Part shown: piece after piece, positions 53,567 through 61,699 of the stretch
How the letters are laid out: every line of letters starts with the position of its first letter
How positions within the stretch are numbered: the stretch's first letter is position 1
NCBI GenBank assembly: GCA_013100805.1
Contig: CP040000.1
Span: forward strand, 682,001-746,000
Origin: Candidatus Saccharibacteria bacterium oral taxon 488
GTDB lineage: Bacteria; Patescibacteriota; Saccharimonadia; Saccharimonadales; Saccharimonadaceae
Direction of reading: 5' to 3'
Length of the DNA: 64,000 bases
Made by a program: the position numbers and the translations under genes
The notes under the pieces: model-generated
Database searches by the model: none
The model's input: the letters and a program-made list of their open reading frames with translations, nothing else
Told to the model about the DNA's origin: nothing

Positions 53567-55267
53567 CTAGCAGGTTGCACCCTGGCGAATTTCCTTAAGC
53601 GTCTCAGCAAGCTTTGCCTGTTGCTCAGGGCTGTAGAAATAGCCTAACGCTTTACTCATACCACCGCCTTTCCCCTTAGCACGGTATCGTGACGGCTGTC
53701 CAAAATTGGGGTCGTTCCTTATTAAACTATCAACTATCCTATCAAATAGAGGGGCACTACAATGTAACTCACGCATGATCTCTTTTTTTACTCGATACCC
53801 TTCAGGGGCCAACTTCGTATAGCCTTCACTTCTGAGATACTTACCTAACTCATCAACTTGCTCCGGTGACAAGCCTTCACGAATTCTCACCTGACCACTT
53901 TCAGCGACAAATCTATAGATTTCACGCTGTAGGTTCAGTGAATCTATGGCATCTCTCACCAATTTCAAACTCACCCCAAGGCGCTTTGTTGCCGTACTTA
54001 TCATGACATATCCCTCTGGTGGTGGAGGCGCAAATAACCCATTCTCCTGTGCTTTTCTCATAATCATTGCCTGCTGCTCCGGACTATAGAACTCGTGCAC
54101 CTGACCAGAACGACACTGTATACCATCAGATAGGACACCAGCTTTTTTAAGTTCTCTTGCTATCCTTATCAGTGCCATCACTGTCACATCTACAGTTTTG
54201 GCGAGAGCAGTGATTGTCAAATACCCCTCTGGGGGCGGCTGTGTAAACAACCCTCTCTCCTCAAGCCTTTTTCGTATTACTTCAACCTGCTCTTCAGTAA
54301 AAATTGATTGCTCTTCTCCATACCAATCTCGCTTAGCTACACATCCCAACAAACCCTCCTGATTCAATTCAGCGATGTGTCTTACAATGGTGCGATACAC
54401 TACTCCAAACTTAGCTGCCAATTGATTGGTATTCATCATCCCCTCTTCACTCGCCTGAGGGGGATTTAGATAATTACCCCCGCGCCGGGTATCCACCCCA
54501 GTTGATTGCTGAATATCGTTTGCTAACGCTGCCACCAGATGTAGCACAAACTGCTGATCGCAGCGCACCGATACGCCACAGCCTGGATATTGCTCCATCA
54601 CCCCCGCAAGCTGCGTTTTCGTATATGTAGCCAGTTTCGCCCGCTCTTCTTCTGGCAGCTGCGTTGTATCAAATACAAAGGTACCGTTGCCGTAGGCGTC
54701 ACAAATTAGCACCGTCCGCTCGAGTGGTGGGATATTCACCTCATGGTATGGCTCCTGGCGCATCATCGTCTCTACTTCCCCGCGACGAATCCGTAATGCT
54801 TCGCTGCTCGGCTCAATACCAAATTCATTTGCCAACACAAACAGCAGTGTTTTCAGTCGCGGTTGGCGAGTCGCCCTCTCACGGTGTGGCGTCTCGGACA
54901 TACCGGCGTCGGGTCCGGACCTATCATCGGGTGGCACAAAGACATGGTCGGTCGATTCAATCTGGTCAATAGCCGTATCGATAGCTATGAGCTGCTCCGC
55001 TTTGGCAGCAATATGGTCAAGCAGCTCATTGAGCGGCTCTATGCCGTAGTAAGCAAACACCGCATTCTCCCTTTCAGCAGAATTGTCTAGCCAAATCGTT
55101 GGCTGATGGTTGTATACTTGTACCATATCATTAATTAGCTGGATCAATTTATCCAAGGCAGCCTCAGCGTAGGTATCGACATTTTCAACCGTCAACGGTT
55201 GATTAATAATTTCCTCTACGCTGCTTGCAAAGTCCTTGCCATGATCAATACTACCGAGTCGCTCCAT
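53567..55267 (-). CDS. Tandem helix-turn-helix repeat protein
   Basis: A 566-residue protein. Residues 1-270 form a helical region plus an alpha/beta part of unknown type. From about 285 to the end there are four related units, each a helix-turn-helix followed by a ..(F/L)(T/S)xEQ.. helix: MNTNQLAAKFGVVYRTIVRHIAEL, LTITALAKTVDVTVMALIRIARELK, VMISTATKRLGVSLKLVRDAIDSL and VKKEIMRELHCSAPLFDRIVDSL, joined by the recurring APPPPEGY/QPPPEGY sequence and FYSPEQQA. Likely a DNA-binding protein contacting a long or repeated site. Leaderless start after TGCTATAAT (box 55275-55280). Confidence 0.82.
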   Translation of the reverse strand: MERLGSIDHGKDFASSVEEIINQPLTVENVDTYAEAALDKLIQLINDMVQVYNHQPTIWLDNSAERENAVFAYYGIEPLNELLDHIAAKAEQLIAIDTAIDQIESTDHVFVPPDDRSGPDAGMSETPHRERATRQPRLKTLLFVLANEFGIEPSSEALRIRRGEVETMMRQEPYHEVNIPPLERTVLICDAYGNGTFVFDTTQLPEEERAKLATYTKTQLAGVMEQYPGCGVSVRCDQQFVLHLVAALANDIQQSTGVDTRRGGNYLNPPQASEEGMMNTNQLAAKFGVVYRTIVRHIAELNQEGLLGCVAKRDWYGEEQSIFTEEQVEVIRKRLEERGLFTQPPPEGYLTITALAKTVDVTVMALIRIARELKKAGVLSDGIQCRSGQVHEFYSPEQQAMIMRKAQENGLFAPPPPEGYVMISTATKRLGVSLKLVRDAIDSLNLQREIYRFVAESGQVRIREGLSPEQVDELGKYLRSEGYTKLAPEGYRVKKEIMRELHCSAPLFDRIVDSLIRNDPNFGQPSRYRAKGKGGGMSKALGYFYSPEQQAKLAETLKEIRQGATC

Positions 55268-55324
55268 GCGTTATATTATAGCATTTTATTCTATTTTTGT
55301 AAATAGTAACTCATTCTTAACTCA

Positions 55325-56002
55325 CTACGCCTTCGGCAAAAATCCCCGCGCCACGAGTGCCTGCCAAGCCGTGTCCGCTGAGAGAGATGGTGGCTGAGGT
55401 GTTGAAAATCCCTTATCGGGATAGGTCTTTATCCGCTCATAATCACCCAGCATTAACGTCAGCATCATGGCGGCACTGCCATAGGTTACCTCATATAGGC
55501 GATAATATGCCTCTAACGTTGTCGGCTGACTGGTCACATATAGCCGCGGCTGCGGGTGCGGCCACTGAGCCTCGGCGGTTGCCAAAAATCGACGCGTCAT
55601 ATACGGTTTATGAATTAAAATGACATCCTCAACCTGGATCGTCGCCCCCGCTAGCAGCTGAGCCGAACGAGTAATATTTTCGCCGGTGTTGGCGGCTTGA
55701 TGCTCAAACAGGATTGCCGAGTTCGGCACCGCCAAACGTTGGAGCTGTCGTCCTAGCAGTGTCGCTTCGGTTTCCGTGGCCCTATGATAGGGATTAGCAA
55801 ATCCCGACACCACAATCCATGGACTAACGCTTGCATGATATAGCTCGGCCGCTCGCTCAGCACTATCGATCATAGCTCCCGCACCGCCGATCACGATAGC
55901 ATCCGCCCGCGCCGGTAGCCGACTCTCAACGCAAAGATACTCCCATAATACCTGGAGGTGATGCCAGTCTTGATCGGTGAGCGCTAGCTGGCTACGTGAC
56001 AT
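55325..56002 (-). CDS. YdcF-like (DUF218) protein
   Basis: A 225-residue protein with the DUF218 core: [65 protein letters not shown] and [15 protein letters not shown]. No membrane helix, so a cytoplasmic YdcF type rather than the envelope SanA/ElyC type. E. coli YdcF binds SAM; the reaction is unknown. The start overlaps the lepA scar by 11 bases, and AAGGG stands before the ATG. Confidence 0.88.
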   Translation of the reverse strand: MSRSQLALTDQDWHHLQVLWEYLCVESRLPARADAIVIGGAGAMIDSAERAAELYHASVSPWIVVSGFANPYHRATETEATLLGRQLQRLAVPNSAILFEHQAANTGENITRSAQLLAGATIQVEDVILIHKPYMTRRFLATAEAQWPHPQPRLYVTSQPTTLEAYYRLYEVTYGSAAMMLTLMLGDYERIKTYPDKGFSTPQPPSLSADTAWQALVARGFLPKA

Positions 56003-56343
56003 GTATAAGCCCTTGAAGTTTCTTTAGCGTTACCGTATCACCCACCCGTGCTTCGCACGTGGTTTTCAAGTTAGTGACGAGCAGATCCAGATTATACTCA
56101 CGCTCCAGCCGCTCACGAATGATATCCATATGGAGTAGTCCAAGAAAACCAATCCGCACGCCATAGCCTAGCACTGGCGAATTCTCCGGCTCAAACTGCA
56201 GCGCTGAATCGCTCAGGCTCAACTTCTCGATTGCCTCCTTGAGATCATTATAATCTTCGTTGCTCACCGGAAAAACCCCGCATAAACGAAGGGTTTGACT
56301 TCTTTATAGCCGGGGAGGGGCTGGATGGCGATATTTTCAGTCA
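55992..56343 (-). pseudogene. Chimeric lepA scar: start of lepA-C joined to end of lepA-N
   Basis: From ATG 56343 the sequence reads [25 protein letters not shown], then a one-base deletion (CCGG for CCCGG) shifts the frame; the shifted frame continues [15 protein letters not shown] to EREYNLDL exactly as in lepA-C, and then changes to [19 protein letters not shown], the last segment of the lepA-N half, followed by [10 protein letters not shown] and a stop. The join lies in the short sequence (A/C)TCGTCAC(T/C)AA(C/T) that both halves share. The copied C part includes the TGATATAAT promoter. Confidence 0.92.
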
Positions 56344-56460
56344 TAACTATGTGTTATTATATCAGCTCAGTGTTTTTGTATAAACGCACAGTAAATCGCT
56401 TCTTGCACGCCTACTTATTATCGGCGAATTATTCCTTACATACTGCGGCCTAATTTATAA

Positions 56461-56634
56461 CTACTCAAAAATCTTATGAGCTTGATTCTTGCCAATAGTC
56501 TGAATCAATTCAGTGTAGCCCATCCACCGACCACGTTTTGTCTTGTCACGACGATAATCCTTCTCGTCAGTAATATCACCCTTAACTATCGCATCAACAT
56601 TATGCCAAGCAGTCCAAGGTGTGTCATCGCTCAT
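56461..56634 (-). CDS. Small 57-residue protein, unknown
   Basis: An open frame from ATG 56634 gives a polar protein: begins MSDDTPWTAWHNVDAIV, continues with a charged stretch (DEKDYRRDKTKRGRW) and ends IGKNQAHKIFE. The composition (balanced charged and aromatic residues, no low complexity) looks like a folded small protein. No family recognised. It lies between the 56670-56924 gene and the lepA scar on the same strand. Confidence 0.5.
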   Translation of the reverse strand: MSDDTPWTAWHNVDAIVKGDITDEKDYRRDKTKRGRWMGYTELIQTIGKNQAHKIFE

Positions 56635-56669
56635 AAAGCTATAATCTAAATGAACATGATTTTCGTTGA

Positions 56670-56924
56670 TTAGTCTATAATCTGACGTGAAAATCCGCGT
56701 ACGTACAACTCGCGGAGAATAGCGTCTGCTAGCTCGGCAAAACTGTCAACCGTAACACACAAAAAGTCATCATATTCCTCGCCGAGTTCGTATGATCGTC
56801 CATTCATAAACATACAATACGAATCATCGTCGACAACTTTTTCGTCCAGCCACACGCGGCGGTCGCGTGTTATCGGAATCACGCGGCATCTAATTTTCTC
56901 TGTAAAGTTTTTGAAGTTACTCAT
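56670..56924 (-). CDS. Small unknown protein of the lepA cargo
   Basis: An 84-residue soluble protein from ATG 56924 (a longer reading starts at 56948). It contains FTEKIRCRVIPITRDRRVWLDEKVVDDDSY and a C-terminal helix DSFAELADAILRELYVRGF; the alternation suggests a small alpha/beta domain. No family recognised. AT-rich like the rest of this cargo block. Confidence 0.55.
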   Translation of the reverse strand: MSNFKNFTEKIRCRVIPITRDRRVWLDEKVVDDDSYCMFMNGRSYELGEEYDDFLCVTVDSFAELADAILRELYVRGFSRQIID

Positions 56925-56999
56925 AATTGCCAACAACAGATATATCAATACCTATTTCGTGCATTTCATTACATCTGCACCTTTCAATAATAGTATATA

Positions 57000-57314
57000 T
57001 TATTTCCACTGCCGCGTCTGGTTGATCTTGTGCTTCTCAAAATACACTTCCGCCAAATTGACGTCAAACCGATTTGCCAATTCCATCAAATAATTCAACA
57101 CGTCCGCAAACTCCTCGCGCAGATTGTCGTGATTGTCAGGCTTTTTCTCGCCCTTAAATCCCGTCTCTTTGCGAATTGCTTTCGCCAACTCGCCAACCTC
57201 CTCGGTAAACAATAAGAATACTTCGGTAACAGAATTTTTATCCCATCCTTTTTCTTTACACGTTTGATCGAGGTGTTTTTGTAATTCAGTTAAGCTTATT
57301 GTTTGTGGATTCAT
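57000..57314 (-). CDS. MazG-like nucleotide pyrophosphohydrolase
   Basis: A 104-residue protein with LLFTEEVGELAKAIRKETG and LREEFADVLNYLMELANRF, the ExxE...ExxD metal site of the MazG-like/RS21-C6 group. ATG 57314 has GAAGGAG seven to twelve bases upstream and is preferred to 57371. It directly follows the kinase-methyltransferase fusion gene (24 bases), so a nucleotide-linked function for the pair is plausible. Confidence 0.88.
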   Translation of the reverse strand: MNPQTISLTELQKHLDQTCKEKGWDKNSVTEVFLLFTEEVGELAKAIRKETGFKGEKKPDNHDNLREEFADVLNYLMELANRFDVNLAEVYFEKHKINQTRQWK

Positions 57315-57337
57315 GGTTTCTCCTTCTTTAATATTAA

Positions 57338-58835
57338 TTAACTTACACTTGATGGAATATAAACATAGCAAGTCGCTAAACTAGACGACCCCCGTGAAAT
57401 ATCCAGAGTTAACTGCTTGACCTCTATACCCGCAGTCTGCAATTTATCTACCCAATCTGTTGGAATTAGCAATATACTACCCTCCCGAGTAACCCGTCTC
57501 ATTTCATTTATTGAATCTACCAACAAATCACACCCACCAGAACAATTTTTACCATACGGAGGATCAGTAACAATATAATCTATAGTCTTATCTTCAAACG
57601 GCAGTACTCGTACGTCACTAGCTATGGGTTCTTTAATAATAGAGCGACTAGGCTTATACCAAGATGGTAAATCATCAAACAATAATTCCCACATTTTGCG
57701 ATTTAATTTAGGAGCATAAAACTTGCCCAACCCCTCTAGCTCTCTACCGTCTTCATAAGACAAGTCAGTCGTATACACCTCTTTAGGGATCTCTCGTGAA
57801 GCTAGTAAATTAACCAACGTTCCTGCGCCAGCAAAAGGATCAAGGATAGTTTTATCTTTTAGCAAAGTACTAAATATAGGCCAAGCTTCGGCTATTTTAT
57901 AGTGTTCTGGAGTCCATCGCTGAGACCTATTATCTACAGATAAATTGCCACCATGATCAATAAAAAATCTTGGAGTGTGTTTCATCATCAAGCTCGACCA
58001 TCCGTCAATGACAGTATCTTTTATATCATGCCGAATAGACAAGATTGCGGTATCAGCCATCATAATACTAAGTCTATCTATCTTATACTTTATACTCTCA
58101 AAGTTATATCTAAAATGGTTATCATCTGCTGGATGGACCTTACTCCCCAATGTGTCTCTAGCGATTTGCAGGTCTCGCACAGTTTTCCAAAGAGCCTCCA
58201 GCTCCCAGTCTGGCACACCTTGCCTATCGCTCTCGCCAGGCACAACAAGGCCTACAGCCTCATGATAAGATAATTCTCCTGAATTAATTTTATGAGTTCG
58301 ATTAGGCCGCCGACCTTGGTCTCTACTCTCCATCCGTGAACGCATTACAGAATCATGAGTTGCTCTTTCTTGTATAAGCACATATCGAGCTAATAGGCCT
58401 CTTAAACTATCACGGTTCAATACCGTCTCAGGAAAAGATTGCCCGGTCTCACGTTGAGTTATCCTTTTAGCGCTAATCAGCGGATGACTCGTTAGGTCTA
58501 CAGTAACTATCTCTCTATCGGTAGGTTCTATATACCTAAGTCCAGCTATAGTTGCTAGCTTACCATCAATGACACAAGTCCTGTCTTCTGGGAGGTTTTG
58601 ATAAAACTGAGCATCAAAGGCCTCAGGGTCCTTAATCTGATTTAACTTCTCTTTAAGCTGCTCCTCTGTTTCTACACCAAGTGCCTGTCGAATAGATTGA
58701 CCAATATTAACAACATACACCTCACCCCCCCCCATCTACGCCGCGATACCCTTCTGCTATAGCGCGGGTCATAGTACTGCTGCCGCAACCAGGCAGTTCT
58801 GCTGACACCAGAAAAATCTCCTTTGACTCTTTCAT
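57338..58835 (-). CDS. CMP kinase-like and methyltransferase fusion, interrupted at a G9 tract
   Basis: Read with one G removed from the nine-G tract (58725-58733) this is a 498-residue fusion. N-terminal domain (about 5-130): IFLVSAELPGCGSSTMTRAIAE is a P-loop of the archaeal CMP-kinase style, where Lys is replaced (GSST), and CVIDGKLATIAGL and TVDLTSHPLISAKRITQRE match that family. C-terminal domain (about 300-495): LDPFAGAGTLVNLLA and IVTDPPYGK are SAM-binding motif I and catalytic motif IV of N-methyltransferases, most like the Trm11 group. As sequenced, frame 1 stops after 37 residues and the rest (57338-58735) can only start at the ATG in the tract. TATACT lies four bases before ATG 58835; a GTG behind AAAGGAG is an alternative start. 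Confidence 0.85.
58725..58733 (-). repeat. G9 homopolymer tract in the kinase-methyltransferase gene
   Basis: Nine consecutive G on the coding strand at codons 35-37. Nine gives TGA directly after; eight (or eleven) gives the full-length frame. A typical slippage site. Confidence 0.9.
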
Positions 58836-58928
58836 ATCGAGTATACTAGCATGTTTTATCTTTACAATCAAACACTAGCTATTTACCTATTTAGTAAATT
58901 TTATTAACGGAAATTTATTCATCATCAA

Positions 58929-60032
58929 TTACAGATTACAGTATTTACTTAAGGTTACCGTATCGCCCACCCGTGCCTCGCGAGTGGTTTTGAGGTTAGT
59001 GACGATGTAGCCAATTTCACCGGTATCCAGCGACGGGTCGGGGATCATACCAGGACTGAGATGACCAACTTCCAGCGCCAGCCCATTAGCGCCAGTCGCC
59101 ATCATGTGGATTGATTCACCTTTTTTGATCTGTCCGTCAACCACCCTGACATACAAAATCACCCCGCGGTAATCATCATAATAACTATCGAAAATCAGCG
59201 CCCGAGGCGGAAGATCAGTCAGTGTGATATCAGGATACTCGACTGCCAGTGGCGAAGTCGGTGGTGCGATGCGCTCAACAATTGCTTCCAAAACCTGATC
59301 AACATTCTGCCCAGTTTTAGCAGAAATATGAATAATCTCGCTTTCATCGCAGCCCAGCAAATTGATCACCTGCTTGGACACCCGTGGCACATCAGCGGCT
59401 GGCAAATCGACCTTGTTGAGTACCGGGATAATCGTGAGATCCTGCTCCATCGCCAAGTATACATTCGCCAGCGTCTGCGCCTGAATGCCTTGGCTGGCGT
59501 CAACCACCAATACCGCGCCCTCGCAGGCCTGTAAACTACGCGACACCTCATAGCTAAAATCAACATGGCCGGGCGTATCGATGAGATTGAGATCGTAGAC
59601 AGTTGGCTGAACCAGCCCATTCACGCCAACATCTGCACAAACCCGAGAGTCAGACTGCGTTAAGCGGGTGGCAGTCGATGGGGTAGCGCCCGCTTCTGAA
59701 GAAATCTCTGATTTTTCAGAAGAAGGGGCAGATCGACTGGCAGGACCCGCGTCTAGCGACCGACGTGAAGACTCTGCAAGAGTCTTCGACGATGGGAGCG
59801 GTGATGTGCCACTCACCTTCACCTCCTGATATTCATATTTCATCCGCACTGGCGCGAGCTTAATAGTGATGCCTTTCTCACGCTCCAAATCCATGCTATC
59901 CAGCAACTGCGACTTCATCTCGCGCTTCTCCACCGTCCCCGTCATCTCCATCATCCGATCGGCCAGCGTCGATTTGCCGTGATCAATATGAGCGATGATA
60001 CAAAAATTACGAATACTGGTCAGCGGTTTCAT
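58929..60032 (-). CDS. lepA: Elongation factor 4 (LepA), GTPase half as a separate gene
   Basis: A 367-residue protein covering LepA domains I and II: G1 AHIDHGKST (about 14-22), G2 REKGITIK, G3 DTPGHVDF (about 152-159), G4 NKVD, and domain II to [15 protein letters not shown], where it ends with SKYCNL and a stop. Normal LepA continues into PLPGYKxVKP at this point; that part is at 50096-51058. Residues about 70-145 are a Ser/Ala-rich insertion between the switch I strand and G3 that ordinary LepA lacks. The start ATG overlaps the murJ stop, so lepA-N is on the murJ message. Confidence 0.94.
   Translation of the reverse strand: MKPLTSIRNFCIIAHIDHGKSTLADRMMEMTGTVEKREMKSQLLDSMDLEREKGITIKLAPVRMKYEYQEVKVSGTSPLPSSKTLAESSRRSLDAGPASRSAPSSEKSEISSEAGATPSTATRLTQSDSRVCADVGVNGLVQPTVYDLNLIDTPGHVDFSYEVSRSLQACEGAVLVVDASQGIQAQTLANVYLAMEQDLTIIPVLNKVDLPAADVPRVSKQVINLLGCDESEIIHISAKTGQNVDQVLEAIVERIAPPTSPLAVEYPDITLTDLPPRALIFDSYYDDYRGVILYVRVVDGQIKKGESIHMMATGANGLALEVGHLSPGMIPDPSLDTGEIGYIVTNLKTTREARVGDTVTLSKYCNL
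59598..59825 (-). repeat. Palindrome-bearing insertion inside the lepA GTPase domain
   Basis: About 225 bases coding for a low-complexity insert ([20 protein letters not shown]...). It contains two hairpins: 59693-59722 (arms CTTCTGAAGAAAT / ATTTTTCAGAAG with one wobble, five-base loop) and 59767-59787 (GAAGACTCT, three-base loop, AGAGTCTTC). The open frame is kept through both. Confidence 0.75.
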
Positions 60033-61693
60033 CAGCGCCTCAACTTGCTCATATCAAATCGCGAAAACAGCAGACGTTTAATTCGCACCAAAACCGGGTC
60101 GATTTCTGGTAGCCTTAGCCACTTGGACAGCGCACCATACACGACAAAATTGAAAATCGTAATTGCCCCAAACTTGGGTAGCGCCCCCAAAAAACTATCA
60201 TCCGACGCCCGGAACGGAATTACCAACACGCTGACGTAGCACGCCACCGCAAGCGGCACCGCGGCTAACGCCATCTTGGCGACCGCTTTGACAAATGTCG
60301 CATCAAACAGCTGTGGCATGCGCCGACCTAAAATAACGCATAAAATCACCACCTCGACAAAGGCCACGATCGACTGTGCCCAGGCCAGACCATACGGGCC
60401 AAGTTTCGCGTAGTAGCCGAGTATCACCGCCAGCGCCACATTCAACACAATCGCAAAAATCGACACATACATCGGCGTCTTGGTGTCCTGCTGCGCATAA
60501 AATCCGCGCGCCACCATGTGATACACCGTCCTGAATAAAATCGCCATCACCAGACAACCGAGAATGTTCGCCATGACCGGATCGCCATTATTATTGATAA
60601 AGTGTACTATGTAGCCGCGGGCGAAAAATGTCACCACACAGATCGGGATAATCATCCAGATTACCGTCCTGAGAAATGACCGCAGGTCTCTGCGAAATAG
60701 ATCCGGCCGCTCTGAGGCGAGGCGTTCAGTTAGCTGCGGAAAGGCAGCATTAGAAATAGCGACGCCGATGAGATTGATCGGCATCATGTGAAGCGTCAAT
60801 GCTTGGTTATAGCGACGAATGACACCGTCCCCCATCCGCGACGCCAAGTTGACTTCGGCCAGGCTAACCACATAATCCATCCCCTGATCAATTGAGCGGG
60901 CTGGTAGCAGCGACAAGACTTTGCGAAAGCCATGGTTGCGCCAATAAATCTTGAAATCATAATCAAAACCGAGGCCGATCAATCCAACCGCACTGACGAT
61001 GAGCTGCAGCACCGACCCGAGCACCACGCCGAGCGCCACGCCCATAATGCCGCCATCAAAGATCTGCCAGCCGAACAGGTTGATGCCATTGGTAAACCAC
61101 AACGTACCGATGATAATCCCGACATTGTACAGCATCGGCGCCAGCGCATAGAAGGTGAAGCGACCGACCGCTTGCTGGATGCTGGCGATCACCGCCGCCA
61201 CCGCAAAGATCAGCGGATTTACCGCGATCACTCGCATCATACTGACCGCCAACGCGTGACCGGCCTCGCTCAGGCCCGGTGCGATCAGATATTTCATCAG
61301 CGGATCAGCAAAAACGATGATTAGAACGCTCGTTACCAGCGTCACCAGCGCCATCAAATTAATCATGCTCGAACTGATTTGCCAAGCTGACTGCTTATTA
61401 CCCTTGACCCACCGCTCGTTAAATACCGGTATGAAGGTGACGCTCAGCGCTCCCGACACCAAAATCGCAAACATAAAATCCGGCACCATGAACGCCGCCG
61501 TATAGGCATCCAGCCCGACCGGATAACCAGCCAAGTGAGCCTTCTCGTTCGGGAAATACGCCGCGTTCAAAAAGCGATCGCGCAGCAGCCCCAGCAGGCT
61601 CGACAGCAACATTGAGCTCGCTAAAATCGTGGCGGCTAACTTGACTGTCAGCCGCTGATTGATCTTGTTGACAACGTTACGAACACGCCCCAT
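60032..61693 (-). CDS. murJ: Lipid II flippase MurJ (MviN family)
   Basis: A 553-residue protein with 14 membrane helices of the MOP superfamily. Family signatures: [15 protein letters not shown] near the start, [29 protein letters not shown], and NAAFPQLTE in the middle. MurJ moves lipid II across the membrane for peptidoglycan synthesis and would feed the class A PBP at 23371-25791. It starts seven bases after ftsH and ends on the lepA-N ATG, so ftsH-murJ-lepA-N appear to form one unit. Confidence 0.95.
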   Translation of the reverse strand: MGRVRNVVNKINQRLTVKLAATILASSMLLSSLLGLLRDRFLNAAYFPNEKAHLAGYPVGLDAYTAAFMVPDFMFAILVSGALSVTFIPVFNERWVKGNKQSAWQISSSMINLMALVTLVTSVLIIVFADPLMKYLIAPGLSEAGHALAVSMMRVIAVNPLIFAVAAVIASIQQAVGRFTFYALAPMLYNVGIIIGTLWFTNGINLFGWQIFDGGIMGVALGVVLGSVLQLIVSAVGLIGLGFDYDFKIYWRNHGFRKVLSLLPARSIDQGMDYVVSLAEVNLASRMGDGVIRRYNQALTLHMMPINLIGVAISNAAFPQLTERLASERPDLFRRDLRSFLRTVIWMIIPICVVTFFARGYIVHFINNNGDPVMANILGCLVMAILFRTVYHMVARGFYAQQDTKTPMYVSIFAIVLNVALAVILGYYAKLGPYGLAWAQSIVAFVEVVILCVILGRRMPQLFDATFVKAVAKMALAAVPLAVACYVSVLVIPFRASDDSFLGALPKFGAITIFNFVVYGALSKWLRLPEIDPVLVRIKRLLFSRFDMSKLRR

Positions 61694-61699
61694 AGCAGT

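Noticed and set aside
57338..58735. Methyltransferase starting at the ATG inside the G tract (465 residues)
   Set aside because: No ribosome site, and the upstream 37 codons clearly encode the missing P-loop of the same domain; the tract is better explained as slippage within one gene.
59693..59787. Hairpins in lepA as transcription terminators
   Set aside because: They lie inside an open frame and are not followed by a U-run on the coding strand.
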